DNA of 64,000 bases, from positions 186,051,798-186,115,797 of the forward strand of contig OZ038380.1 of NCBI GenBank assembly GCA_964036045.1, in the 5' to 3' direction. The stretch's first letter is position 1. Each line of letters starts with the position of its first letter. The notes under the pieces are model-generated. The model was not told where the DNA came from. It worked only from the letters and a program-made list of their open reading frames with translations, and did no database searches. Shown piece by piece: positions 10,460 to 21,440 of this stretch. Source of the DNA: Eutreptiella sp. 'Long Island Sound 2002' (Eukaryota > Euglenozoa > Euglenophyceae > Eutreptiales > Eutreptiaceae). The translations under genes were made by a program, and so were the position numbers.

Positions 10460-10930
10460 ATGAATCAAAGAGCCCAACCGGGGACGTCCAGACCGGTTTG
10501 GTATGAAACGGGTACCCTAAGCCGCCCCCCCCCCCCCCCCAGTTTTCGGGGTGTTGACAATGGGCTGGTTCTCCCTTGTGGTAGGACCAGAAAACGTTCC
10601 TGAAGAATGCATGGTAAGAGCAGTAAACCCCTGTGCAGCCTTGCAACAGGGCCCAGCATGCAAAAAAGCCCAGTGACTTCTGCCAACCAGGAGTCAAGCT
10701 GTGCAGTGCTGTGCTAGGATCTGCATGAGAGCCCCATAATTTCCGTTTGCCCAATGTTTCCCAGAGAACCCAACCACTTAGGATAAATAAGCGTGTACTT
10801 TTGTCAAGGCGCTCTTCTTCTCCACAGATGGTAGTACAAACAAGGAAACATGAGTACACCATCACCGAGTAGGATGTTGAGGCCCAGAGAAAGCAATCAA
10901 TACGTTCCCTCACACACCAACGGGGCCAAT
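10460..10930 (-). CDS. Open frame, possibly membrane protein exon
   Basis: The minus strand stays open from about 11084 to 10443. The part 10930-10560 has protein-like composition, with tryptophan- and cysteine-rich hydrophobic stretches such as YSVMVYSCFLVCTTI. The 3' part runs into a C14 tract and is unlikely to be coding. No domain is recognised. Confidence 0.25.
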
Positions 10931-11879
10931 ATGCTACCCTACTGCCAGTCCATGCCATTTCCCTCGAGGTGGTGCATACAATCTTCCGGCAGAACATACC
11001 ACACTTCTGTGTGACCCGTGCAGATACCAAACAAATAAGCAGACAATAGACCGAGCACAGAGCAATGCGACACACCAACCACAACTAGTGCAGCAGCATG
11101 CAGCAGGGTGAAAAATGTGTGTGGGTGTGGGTGGGTGGGGGGGGGGGGGGGGTTGGCACAATGCCATGGTTCTGGTTTGGTTGCCTTTGGCGGCGCCTAT
11201 TGGTCTCTCGCCCCTGCACATTCCGACCCTTTGTGGGTCCGAACGTGTTCTGGTTGTGTCAACGGAGCCCCTGGATGACTTGTCCTGTTTGACTACTCCG
11301 GGGTCGGCCGTCCCAGAGACGGGCTGTTGTCCGTGCCATTGACCAGCTGCATCCAGATGCACACTCCGAGTCCATGCAGGGTTTGCCAACTCCAGCACTG
11401 ACTTGTGCTTGCCGGTGTGTGTGTCTGCAGGATTTTCCTGACAGGGGCTTCTAACAACCACAGTGATTCTTTCCCTTTTGTCCTTTCCTTTGCCTCCTTC
11501 TGCGCTCTGCACCCTTTTCGGCGAGCGCGGGGGCGGGCGGGCGTTGGCATCGACGGAAAAGAGCAAAATACGACATAGCGAATGTGATCTCTCTTTCGAC
11601 AGGGGGTGCTCCATTCAGGGGAGGAAGTCCATGTTTGGGAACCTTTGCACAGGAGCACGGAGTGCCGCATTCTGCTCACAGCAGATTCAGGCTAAACACC
11701 AGAGCCAAAGATGGTGGGCGGATCTCTCCGAAGTCACGGGGGGGGTGGGGGTGTAGCACATGCACAGTCGTCTCAGTGGTACAGGGTCCGGGGGGGCTAA
11801 GGGGATTTGCATTGCACAGCGTCAGGGGCTCATTGAGGAGGACGGCCACGCAAAACAAAATGCAGCAAACAACATGTGC

Positions 11880-12125
11880 ATCTCGACATACCCCCAGCCC
11901 CCCTTGTAACCCCCCCCCCCCTTGTGAGGCCGGTCCCCCCCATGGGGGGGGGGGGGGGGGCGGTCACCAAGTGACGGTCCCCCCCAACCCCAGTTCTAGT
12001 GTAACCTGAAGAAAAATTTTCTTCAGTGCCTAGTGTTTCCTATGCTTTTTGGGCCAAGTGACGGTACCCCCCATGGGGGGGGGGGGCATTGCAAGGGGGG
12101 GGGGGGGGACAGTCCATAGAGCACA
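11880..12125. repeat. C/G hairpin cluster
   Basis: C7 followed directly by ATG18 (about 11934-11960), C6-ATG11 (about 12070-12088) and another G-run near 12098 can each fold into G:C hairpins. A separate perfect hairpin with stem CTGAAGAAAA lies at 12006-12026. The phrase AAGTGACGGT occurs twice beside the C-runs. No gene is seen here. Confidence 0.6.
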
Positions 12126-12705
12126 ACTGTAGGGTGATGCTGAGGTACCTCAGGTAGGACTGGGATCTGCTACACTGAGTATACGACCCCAGCACTTGTC
12201 AAGCTCACTCCGAAGGACCAGTCCACCCTTGCGTCTTTTCACGGCGCAGATTGAGAGGCCAGCACTGGCAGGGTCCCTGGCAGGCACCAACGGTCCCCAA
12301 GAAAATTTTGGCTCGCTGCGGCATGCTGCAGCATGCTTCAAGCTGTCGGTCAAGGGTACCATCATTTTCCGAAGGCGACGCAGGTTTCAAAAGGCAGAGA
12401 GAACAAAGTGAATCACATGCCCTAACCCCCTGCAAATGTCAACACTGCTGAATCAACTCATAACTGGGTGTGTTTCTTTGTCTCCTTGTTCCTTGTGGAT
12501 TTCTGAGACTCCTGCAACTCCTAGTTTGAGTATCCTCAGGGCCTGTGGGGCAGCGCCCTTCGATTGTAGGGACGCCATAAAGGGGTTTGGAGCTTCGACA
12601 GAGCGGATTGGGGCGGGGCGGGTAGGGGGAATGACACCCTGTGCATGCATTTTCACTAGGAGCGCAACATCTCTCGCCGGCCCCATGTGCTGACTATACC
12701 CAAAC

Positions 12706-12981
12706 CTATTGATGCATCTTTGAGCAATCTTCTTTGCAGTGTGTATCTCTGTGCTCGCCAACTGCACTAGATCCACCGCGCATTCGCCTACTGTGCTGGC
12801 GCAAAAGGTAGAAACGCCGACCACCAAAGTACCAACACCCATTGCCTTTTGTTGACTTAGACCAAATTGCAAATACATCATCACATACCCCATATCATCC
12901 ATCTCGGCTACGAGTCTTTTGGCGTCCTGCAAAGTCTGTTGCTGCTTACGTGCTTGCTCGGTACAACCTTCAAGCCGCGCT
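12706..12981 (-). CDS. Candidate exon: helical segment plus one membrane span
   Basis: On minus, the acceptor ATGTAG|A (12983-12982) and the donor AATAG|GTTTGG (12705) bound 276 bp. The peptide starts with a charged, glutamine-rich helix (EQARKQQQTLQDAKRLVAEM). A hydrophobic stretch follows (MGVGTLVVGVSTF), then another helical part. The layout recalls a tail-anchored or coiled-coil membrane protein, but no family is recognised. It enters and leaves in phase 2. Neighbouring coding exons were not established. Confidence 0.45.
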
Positions 12982-13835
12982 CTACATGGCAAAAGATTGC
13001 ACACAACCTCGTGATACGCACACGTGAGTACAGTCCCCTGGCAAATTTTGTGGTGTTGCGGCATGCTGCGGCTTGCTTCTACTTGCACTTGTGGGTACCC
13101 ACTTTCCATGGACCCATGGCCCCTGAACTCACAAACAGCAGAGAACACACACAAACCTGTTGGGGCAAATTAATCACTTTCACCTTCCAAATTGTCTGTG
13201 GTGGCTTTGTAGCATATAACACGTGCATACAGCATAGCCAAATGGTGCAAAGTTTTGTTGCCCATATGCAACCGGTCTCAACTCTGGATGTGGCCTATAC
13301 TAAGCTGAACGCTCACAAGCGTAGGTCCCAGGTTTGTAGGTCCCAGGTTTGCGTGCAAATCCTCCATCCATATTTTTTTTGTTCTTGCCAAGCACATGGC
13401 CCTTTGAAACAGCTCCCTTTGACATCAACCATGTTGCACAAAGGCTGCAGTACAGCTTCCCAGGGCATGCTTCTCCTGAGAGGTCAGTCAATTTGAGATG
13501 TTCAGCAATGCCCCCACCAACGGCCCACTGCAAGCAGTCACAGGTACTTCTGGATGTGCATTTGGGCCCATCTGATTGAGAAGTGGTGTTGTTGGTGGTG
13601 CTGGTCGAGTCATGAGAAGAGCCTTTGGAGTACAGGTCTGCACAATGTATAAAAGTGAGAGGTATTATCACAGCAGACGAGCAATACACATGCAACATCA
13701 AAAGTTAGGCCTGCTGTGGCATGCTGGGGCATGCTGCCACATGTTGGGACATACTTCAAAACCCCCATCTGCATCCCCAAAAAACAGCTGCTGCGGCATC
13801 TGCAGCTGCACTTGCTTGGATACACATACAAAACA

Positions 13836-13900
13836 GGGAGAGAGAGAGGGGGGGGGGGGAGAGAGAGAGGGGGGGGGGGAGAGAGAGAGAGAGAGAGAGA
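13836..13900. repeat. (GA)n with two G9-G10 interruptions
   Basis: A polypurine tract of GAGA units broken by two runs of G. It is a mirror-repeat type sequence capable of triplex formation. Confidence 0.8.
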
Positions 13901-14164
13901 TGCCACATGCTGCGCATACCCAATCGTCCACAATTCAGCCCATCATGTGCAGCATTTCCCCCTCCTGTGCAGCACCTCAATAATCAAGGGTGAGCTGGTT
14001 CGCCATGGTCAAGTTGCCAAACAGTTGAAATCCTATACCCCGATGCTCGGAATCACAGGCCGTCGCAGGTGGCCGCAGGCAGTGGAGATGCCCATGTGAG
14101 GGCCGCAAACCCCCTTTTATCGGGGTAAATCTGACTGCACGCTGCGTGCAACGCTTTCACAAGT

Positions 14165-14857
14165 ATGAGCCCATGGGCCCTTGGAGCCATAACCCCAAAA
14201 TACGTTCCAAGAAAAAGCCCTCTGCCTGTGCCGCTGGCTCTAGTGCTAGCTCTAGCTGTATTTCTAGCTTTCGTTGGTACTTTTAAAGTTTGCACTTCCC
14301 TCAAGGGAGGCTGTCCGTGTTTGTTGGATATTTTGGAGTCATCTGAACATCCAAAACAGTTGTGTTTTGCAGTGGCAGATTACCTTCGAGTGGGGACAAG
14401 AGGTCGAACAGGGCAAACCCTTGCGCATTCCCCGTGCACACGCCAATTACCTTCACATCACATCCAACGTGTCATCACTATCCCCGGAGGTCACACGTCC
14501 GGGTAAGGTAAGGAACGAAGGGGGGAGCGGCTGTTGGGATATGTTTCGTCTTGGGGCCAAAGCGTACAACACAAAATTCAAGACCTGGTGCGGTCGCAGG
14601 TGGTCGGTGGCAGTGGAACACCCATAAGAAGGAGCACTCACAAATATCCAAGGAGGTGCTGGTGGGACAGGTGTTACCCGGAGCCTGCACACTCCCAGGC
14701 GCTACCTGCTCACAACAATTGGTTCCTTGGTACCTCCCTCCTTGCATACCAAGGGTCCAGACTCTCGTACATCAACTCGGTCACTGATTACTCCCTTCCC
14801 AAAGGTGCGGGACTCTGTGAACCATCCCAATGGACCGAGGATACCGAGGAAAATTGA
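14165..14857 (+). CDS. Small spliced gene with N-terminal membrane anchor
   Basis: Exons 14165-14287, 14373-14507 and 14699-14857 join in frame (41 + 45 + 52 codons plus TGA). Donors are AAA|GTTTGC and AAG|GTAAGG; acceptors are TTTGCAG|T and CTCCCAG|G. Residues ~21-37 form a leucine/alanine-rich span (PLALVLALAVFLAFVG) after a short basic leader, suggesting a signal anchor or signal peptide. Exon 2 contains WQITFEWGQEVEQG, and exon 3 contains HNNWFLGTSLLAYQGS. The family is not recognised. An alternative donor at 14805 (AAAG|GTGCGG) would let the gene continue past exon 3. If it ends at 14857 it overlaps the 3' end of the convergent gene 15790-14781. Confidence 0.5.
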
Positions 14858-15790
14858 TCCGTACAAAAAGCGCCCAAGAAATTGGAGGTCCATCCAGTTT
14901 GCAACACCATTCAGCCGAAATCCTACGCCCTTGGGGTGCAACAGACCAAGTGGACAGGAGGGAGGGGGACGAGAATGGTGTCTTGCCTCCATCCAATTGC
15001 ACGCCCAACAAGGTAGCATCAAGTCCAAAGGTGGAACCTGTGGTCATCATTCGACTTGCTTGATGATCCCTCAAGTTTGCTGCTCGATGCCTTCAGGGCT
15101 GCCACACAAATGAAATGCGTCACGCTACGAGGCTACTTGCCCTGAGCCCGATAAGCACACACCTACCCGATAGCGAATGAGGGCACACTGCATGAGCCCC
15201 ACCTTTGCAAGAGATTGAGGAATTGTCACGGCTCCTTTTTCGGTGATAGTTCCTGCCGTCCAAAGATCCATACAATCCGTATCAATTGCCCAGCACCCTC
15301 TCAATTGTTGCAGCCTGCTTGACAAGCAGGCCCATGTACAGTCCTCGAGGCAGGCTGAACACAGTGCCACATTTGGATATTGTTGCCCACCTTTCAGAAT
15401 ACTGAGCAACTTGCCTTTTGGGGTGATCTGTTTGGGCCACCATTTTGCCACGTCTTCAGTTATGTGGGTAATATTGGTCAGTGTAGGGTCAGGACTTCCA
15501 TAAAACGCTCAAGCCCAGCCTGCCACAGAACCATCATTGTAAAATGTGAATACGGGGGGGGGGGGGGTTGCGCGGGGAATTTTTCGCACGAGAAAATTTT
15601 TGCACCGGGTTTATTTCGCACAGTGGCCTGAAAATTGAGCGGGAAATTTGGCATGCTTCCAGGATTTGTTACCCCCAAGAAGTTCCTGCATGACCTGTAT
15701 CTCAATCCCAGGCCCCAAGCACACCTTCCTTTTGGTTGCTATGAAGCCAGAGTCCTCAAATTTCGAAAAAAAATGTAAATGGTCTTTCAG
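14781..15790 (-). CDS. Spliced gene of unknown function, C-terminal three exons
   Basis: Exons 15790-15673, 15507-15163 and 15037-14781 give 239 codons and a TGA, with every junction in phase. Donors are G|GTAACA and GTAG|GTGTGT. Acceptors are CCCGAG|C, CTTGAG|C and CCACAG|G. Two of these are GAG, which is unusual. The first exon contains HLHFFSKFEDSGFIATKRKV. The second contains VAKWWPKQITPKGKLL and a cysteine-rich part, and the third contains PISWALFVRINFPRYPRS. No family was recognised, and a faint resemblance to reverse-transcriptase connection regions was judged too weak to use. Upstream exons are missing. A SINE copy (15808-15875) lies immediately before the first exon and may be in an intron. 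The 166-bp intron 15508-15672 carries a C14 run. Confidence 0.5.
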
Positions 15791-15807
15791 CTCGGGTATG
15801 TCAGTGA

Positions 15808-15875
15808 CAGGCAGTAGTGTAGTGGTTGTGCAGCAGTCTGCCAGCAGAAAAGTCCTGGGTTCAATTCTCTGTAAT
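15808..15875 (+). repeat. tRNA-derived SINE-like copy
   Basis: The A-box-like TAGTGTAGTGG at 15814 and the B-box-like GGGTTCAATTCT at about 15857-15868 are spaced as in a tRNA gene. The copy shares TAGTGGT-TGCA and TGGGTTCAATTC with the copy at 2329-2400. Confidence 0.5.
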
Positions 15876-16389
15876 GCGCTGTCACAAAACCAATCTCCTG
15901 GTGAAGAAATTGTTTTTCATGCACAAAGAAAGCCACTAGAAGACGAATGCACGTACGAATCCCGTCAAAAATCGATTGCCAACATGAAGATTGGGCTGTA
16001 CTTTGGGCAGCCATGAACAGTTGAAGAACTGTTTAATAAGATAGCATTTAAAATTCGAAAAATAGGCTGCAGGAAGGAGAACCCTAACCAAACCAAGGCG
16101 GAGTGGTGACGCACCAAGGTAGCTAAATTTCGAGACGAGTTTATTTCGCACAGCAGCCAGAGAAGTGAGCGGCAAATTTCGCACACATTTGAAATACGAA
16201 ATTTCCCACAACGAAATATTCCCGTCGCGAAATCCCCCCCTCCCCCCTGTACAGTGCTGCTACCCCCCAACCCCCTTTTCCAAAGAAAACCAAAAATTCC
16301 AAAAGTTGCGGAAACAACGGCAGGTGTCACACTCCCCAGAATCTGACTTTTCCCTCTACAATTGGAGCACAACCGCGGTCAGAAAAAAT

Positions 16390-16455
16390 CAGAAAAACGA
16401 CGGTCAGACAGGGTCCCGTGCTTGGACAAGCCGGTGCTTGCGCAAGGGGGGGTAT
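16390..16455. repeat. Dispersed repeat with TGCTTGGACAAG hairpin
   Basis: The phrase TGCTTGGACAAGCCGGTGC followed by TTGCGCAA and a G-run recurs near 36955, 37220 and, partly, 48200-48260. The preceding sequence (AATCAGAAAAACGACGG) is also shared with 37185-37205. The short inverted CTTGGACAAG can pair on itself. Confidence 0.45.
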
Positions 16456-16596
16456 GTCCATCGTAACGTTAAGTTGCAAACGATATCAGGCATGCCTATC
16501 AGAGTGAGTTAGTTACAGTCAGTAGAGGTTTGATGTGGTATGTAATAAGCACATGGCTGCTTGACTGTACACAAGAGGTTGTGGGGTTCCTGGCAG

Positions 16597-16909
16597 CACA
16601 GCTTGTGGGATCGGGAAGGCCAGGGAGCAGAAAATGTTGGCAAAAGAGCCGGTGGTGGGCATGGTCCTCAACTGTCTACTTACCCCGCCTGGATGCGTCA
16701 TCTCCTCATTCGTCACACAAGGAGGCCAAATACCTGCCATGTATCAAATGTTGAGGGCGAGAGTCGTGTTGCGTTCAAGAAAACATGTGCCTGATGAAAC
16801 ACGTGAAGTCATACGCCGGCGTGGACCCAACATGCACCTCCCCGTGACACACACCCATTGGTATGGCAAAACATGTGTCAACCACGACAAAACATTGAGC
16901 CTGTTATGA
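16597..16909 (+). CDS. C-terminal exon, unidentified
   Basis: After the acceptor CCTGGCAG|C the frame is open for 104 codons to a TGA at 16907-16909. The peptide starts TACGIGKAREQK and ends with a basic, histidine-containing tail (RREVIRRRG-like, then THTHWYGKTC). Composition is protein-like. It enters in phase 2; the preceding exon was not identified. No family is recognised. Confidence 0.4.
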
Positions 16910-17201
16910 TCTTGTCTCGACTCACCGTTGACACATCATAAAGGAGCCAACATGAGTACTCCCTGATAAACCATTTGCCCACGCACACTGCTAAACGTGT
17001 AACAACATTCTCAACCCCCGCTCTCCTCCTTTTGCATATGTCACAGGGTTTTCTGAAGTGTTTTCCCAGCCCATCATAGTTTTTTCAGCCTGTGGTAGAT
17101 ATGTTTGAAAATTTCAGGGCATTTTTGTTATGTAAATTTTGGTTTTCTGCACACCCCCTTCAGCGGTGGCAGTCGGGACATTTTTCCATAACTGACCCGA
17201 G

Positions 17202-17414
17202 CAATATCGGGCAGCACCTGAAAACTGCCCACACACAAGTTATAATCTCTATAGACTATCAATAGGGTTTCCCAACAGTAGTGCGTTCACGATTGAAAGG
17301 CAATTTACATTGGCAGTTGTGATCCCGCCACCACTGGTGTCCTTGGTTCGAGAAGGGGTGCCTGTTCCTGAAACTGATTATGACATTCCCCTTAAGATGG
17401 GAACCAAATCCTGA
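17202..17414 (+). CDS. Candidate C-terminal exon, unidentified
   Basis: Seventy codons are open after a possible CCCGAG acceptor and end in TGA (17412-17414). The peptide includes SSAFTIERQFTLAVVIPPPL and REGVPVPETDYDIPLKMG, which reads like genuine protein. It may belong to the same gene as 16597-16909 or to a separate one. A GAG acceptor is non-standard, so the 5' boundary is uncertain. Confidence 0.4.
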   Translation, partial: QYRAAPENCPHTSYNLYRLSIGFPNSSAFTIERQFTLAVVIPPPLVSLVREGVPVPETDYDIPLKMGTKS

Positions 17415-18044
17415 CGCTTTCCCTTGGGTGGCGAAACATTACAACAAAACCCGCTGTGTTGCATGTGTAGGATGGGTCGACAGGTGCAGTCCATATGAGC
17501 AGCCTGCGTGGCTCTCAGTTTCGTGCATGCTGTTCACGTGTGTCTGGCATATTCTTCCTTCACATTGTGTCCGACAAAACCTTCGCTCTGTGTTTTTGAG
17601 GGCGAGGTGCCGAGGTCTGTTCCGATATGTGGTGACACTCGCCCCTGGAATGCTTTCACTGCGTGGGGGAAAAATGCGTCGTCTCATGGACACAAGTAAC
17701 GCAAAGGGTCAAACACGGGCACACAATGTGTATTAGCTGAAGTTGTGTTCTGTGGGAGTTAGGCCAAGGGCCTGTGGCGAGGGAAGGCACGACGATTCCC
17801 TGTGAGCTGCCCTTTTCCCCTCCTGTCTCCGCGCTGTAAGGTCCATTCATCTGTGCCCCGATATACCCTATTGCATGCTTTGCAGTGCATGATTTGAGGG
17901 GTAAAAACGCTTTTGTGTGCACCACCCCTGTCGAACCAACAATGCAATTTTCTAGCTGTTGAAAGCCAGTGCAAAGGTGCTGAGTGAAGGGAGGGGGAAA
18001 GGCACACTGGGAAGCCGACGGGCGTGGCAGTCTCCCACTGCATA

Positions 18045-18215
18045 ACCTGGTTTCAGACTCAGCTAATCCTCACTGCTTGTCAGATCCGCTACCACAGTCG
18101 TTTGTGGGATGTTCGCAGAACTGGACAGCTCTGAATCTTGATTCTGAGAGGTCGTCTGTTCTGAGAGGTTGAGAGCACCATGCAGTGAGCAGGCTACGCC
18201 AGCTCATCTTGGCCT
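18045..18215 (+). repeat. Dispersed repeat H, copy 2
   Basis: Matches 6571-6715 in the opposite orientation over about 150 bp and shares the first ~75 bp with 19585-19665. A TCTGAGAGGT-type block is duplicated inside this copy. Confidence 0.55.
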
Positions 18216-18800
18216 GCACCAAAAACAAAGGTGCCGGGTGCATTGATGGGTAACACACAGTGGTGTGCTTTGTGAACCTAAGTCCTATGTGGCTCCATAC
18301 AGCAAAAAAGGAGCAATGCCGGGAATCCCAGTTCCCAACCGAGATGTGTTGTGCTGTGAGGTTTGCCGTGGAGATACAGACCCAGGCAATGCGAGATGAT
18401 TGCAGCCCAAGGCAGCGTGCCTGCTTTGAGTGTTGAGAACATTTGTGAAAATAAAGCAGACCCACGTGTCAGCTGCGCATTGTTTTCGCAGCACTGCTAA
18501 TTTTTCCCCATTTCAGCACTATGCTTGGGTTGTGGTGCGCCGCTACCCCCCCCCCCCAACCCGTTTTGTTATGTGTATTTGGTGTGTTTTTGTGATATGA
18601 TGGCTCAATGATTCAGTTTTTGTGTGCAGTGAGACCAGCTCTAATATCTATTGCCCTTAGGAATGGGTGTCTTTTGTCTTGTTTTGCCTTTTTGGGGCAC
18701 CGCACTGTCCGCTACAGCAATTTCGGATTTTTTCCTGCTACCATCTACCCCTGGGTGGCTGCAGTGCTGCGGTTTTAGTACTGCAGCCCCCCCCCCCCGC

Positions 18801-19085
18801 CAGGGATGTATTGGAAGAGAGGAGGCATTCGCCTTTTCAAGTCCTGGACGCTAGTGCGATTGAGGGGAGGGAAGAGAGGAGGGGAGGGGGGTTGGCGAGA
18901 CCCCCCTCCTCCTACGGTCCCCCAAGGGTCCCCACTGAAGGCAGGCCGAAAATTTTCATGCTGAAATCCTCTTGGCGCCAAAGGCGCCAAAGCAAAATTT
19001 GGCTCAAACACTAGAAGGGGAGGAGGGGGGGGGGGGTCCAGGGCGGGGTCCTCCTATGGTTGTCAGCGGTTCTAACACATCCCTG
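18801..19085. mobile_element. hAT-like non-autonomous element, family A (best preserved)
   Basis: The terminal repeats are CAGGGATGTATTGGAA at 18801 and TTCTAACACATCCCTG at 19070-19085. The flanking octamers CCCCCCGC and CCCCCTGC differ by one base. Subterminal G-rich and C-rich tracts, the central pair GGCGCC-AAAGGCGCC and TTTGGCTCAAACACTAGAAG are shared with the copies at 8700-8960 and 53903-54145. No transposase is encoded. Confidence 0.8.
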
Positions 19086-19147
19086 CCCCCCTGCAGTGTG
19101 TTGTGTTTTTTCGTGGGGATTGGTGCTCTTTGCTTATTGTCACATAG

Positions 19148-19591
19148 ATACACCCCGAAGGGGGTTTATCAAGAAGTGGGGGAGGCAAATCAGGCGTTGA
19201 CCGAGATGCTCAGGGAGAACTTAGAAGCCAAAGGTTTTCGTCAATATTTGCTCTAAAATCATTCAAGAACTCTTCGGCTTTCTTTATTTTGAGAGATAAA
19301 ATCCGTGAGATGGAGGGAGAAGATAAAGTGAGACAAATTGTGAGTCATTTCAAACATATGGCCCGCAAGGTGTCCACCTTAGTGTGACGTGCCCTAACCT
19401 TGCTTGTAAGGCATTTGAGCTTGGTAGAAGGAAACCTGGAATTCTATGACATGCAGATGGCACGGGAATTCCTACAAGCAGTGGAAGAAAAGGTTTCTAA
19501 AAACCCAGAACCCTGGGTGGGGGCGGAATTGGACCTAGAGGTCATGTATGTAAACATCCTCAAGATTCACATAAACATGTTTGCAAGATGA
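19148..19591 (+). CDS. Spliced gene fragment, helical protein, unidentified
   Basis: Exons 19148-19233, 19296-19369 and 19457-19591 join in phase and end in TGA. Junctions are AAAG|GTTTTC with GAGAG|A, and CGCAAG|GTGTCC with ATGCAG|A. The peptides are helix-rich: YQEVGEANQALTEMLRENLE, then REMEGEDKVRQIVSHFKHMA, then AREFLQAVEEKVSKNPEPWV. If the second intron is not removed, an in-frame TGA at about 19384 would interrupt the frame; in that case it would be a pseudogene. The gene starts 60 bp downstream of the family A element at 18801-19085. No family is recognised. Confidence 0.45.
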
Positions 19592-19665
19592 CTCCACAAA
19601 ACTGTGGGCGTGAATCTAAAATGCACAAAGGATTACTGGAATCTGAAACCAGATCATGCAGTCGC
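19585..19665 (-). repeat. Dispersed repeat H, copy 3 (partial)
   Basis: On minus this matches the start of 18045-18215: CTGGTTTCAGA, TAATCCT and a CCACAGT-TTTGTGG block. More diverged than the other two. Confidence 0.4.
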
Positions 19666-20106
19666 AGAGGGAGGAGGCACAAGGCACAACAGGCTGCAGC
19701 CTGGAAATGACAGTAGAATGCAACCCATGCCTGCAAATGGTACCTCCTCATGGCATGCACGAGGCACCAAGGAAAATGAAATGGGATTGTGTGCACCAGT
19801 TGGGGTGCATACCCTGTCATTCCCGAAACCCAGGCTCCCCTACTGTATGAAATTGTGCACATGGGCTCTGGCCAAGGTTGCTGAGTACCCTACTTTACAA
19901 AATTCAGGCATTGACTCTGATCCTCCCAAAATGAACTCACTCTGGGGGGTTCTGAGCATCTCTGAAGCACATTTTGGGAGAGGGCTGGGAGTAGGGGGTC
20001 GCCTCGGTGCAGTAGAACTCCCTGTAAACCCGCCCCCACAACTTTTTCAGAAATACATGATGATCATGTAAATCAACTTTTCAGTGCGGACCCTTTTTTC
20101 GTTATT

Positions 20107-20190
20107 GCGGAATCTTTTTTTTTAGCATGGAATCCTTTTTTATAGCGTGGAATCTTTTGTCTTAATGCAAAATCTTTTTTTTAAAAACAT
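20107..20190. repeat. Short AT-rich tandem repeat, about four units
   Basis: Units of about 20-22 bases of the type GCGTGGAATCTTTTTTTTTA occur four times with variation (GCGGAATC, GCATGGAATC, GCGTGGAATC, ATGCAAAATC). Confidence 0.6.
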
Positions 20191-20279
20191 TCTAATTTCT
20201 AAAAAATAAGAAAAGTGTTAAAAAGTAAGAGTTTGCGACTTAAAAAGGCTTGGACCTGTCCCATCCCCCCACCCCCTGG

Positions 20280-21060
20280 CAAATGGGGACAAATTTTACC
20301 ACCCCCCCCCCTCTCGTCACCAAAATACACTAGAAAGCCTCAAGAATGTGCTGGAAACCCCAAACAATATACTGGAGAAAACACCCGTTTGTGCCAAAAA
20401 GAACCACCCGGAATTGCACCAAAAAAGCCCCAAAATGTACTACCCCCCCCCAAAAGTACTAAAAAACCCCTGCAACACCCCCCCCCCCCGTTTTAGACTA
20501 AAGAAACCCCCCCCCCCAGGGGGGGGTGTATCAGACGGGGGAATTTTAATACAAAGACGGGGGATTCTTAGCACGCACCAGGTTCAGATGGGGGTCTGGG
20601 TGAAAAGGCTGTCAGCAAAGAAGGAGAGGAATATGGCCATGGAACCATTGGTCACTTGTTGGCTGATTGTTTGGAGAGCTTGCTCTGTTGTGTGGATTTT
20701 CTTTTGGTCACTTTGGCTGACAGGGGTTCTGTCTTGCTCTTTGTCTGCTGCCCAACACGGTGCTGAATCACAATGCAGTGTTCCTCGAAGGACAGCCGCG
20801 CTGTGTACACCATGCGTTGTTCTTTTGGTTATGGGTTCGGTGGGCTGCATGGGGGCTGCGTTGGGTGGGGGGGGGGCTGTGGGTTACGGTGCGTTGGGCT
20901 ATGTGCTTGATGGGGGGGTTCTGGTTCTGGTGGTGGGTCTGGTGGGGGGCAGTGGGTGTACTGTGGCGTGCTGTGCTGGGGTGTGCTGGTTTTGGGCGTT
21001 GTGCTGCTGGGGGGAATGGCATCTCACAAAGGGGGTGACTGTGCCAGGGGCTCTGGTTCA
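20280..21060. repeat. C-rich then G-rich strand-skewed region
   Basis: Positions 20280-20520 carry repeated C-runs of 6-12. A perfect C10-A-G8 type hairpin lies at about 20508-20528. Positions 20840-21060 become strongly G-rich on + (GGGTTGGGTGGGG-like units), a potential G-quadruplex tract. One + frame stays open across it, but its low-complexity glycine/valine/cysteine composition argues against a gene. Confidence 0.5.
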
Positions 21061-21440
21061 TGGTACTGTGCTATCCGTGTTTTGGTCCGGGTGGAAGACG
21101 TCCCCATGGGTGATCCTTTCTGTGGAACTCATGCGGGGGGATCACAATCTCCCATTGCAAGCGTCCGGCATGTTTGAGGGGGTAAATCCAATCAGGACGA
21201 TGCGAAAAAAAAAACAGAATTCCTCAAAACAAAGAGACACAAATTCACAACCAGCAGCAGGGGCCATCTTTCCGTATGACCCACTCATATCCGATATGCA
21301 ACTTCGTCATAATCAACTCTGATTACGTGTGAGCACCCGCATGCCGAGGCAAGCCCGATGCTGCGCATTCACAGAGTCCCCTGCTAGGCAGGCTGTCGTG
21401 GTGAAGACGAAAAAAATTTACTCCCAAAACAGCAGCCTCT

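Noticed and set aside
15163-15790. A reverse-transcriptase reading of the gene on minus
   Set aside because: Similarity to RT connection regions was limited to spacing of a few residues; no catalytic motif is present.
20348-21322. A 324-codon + open frame
   Set aside because: Low-complexity proline, glycine, valine and tryptophan composition driven by C- and G-runs; no domain and no consistent start.
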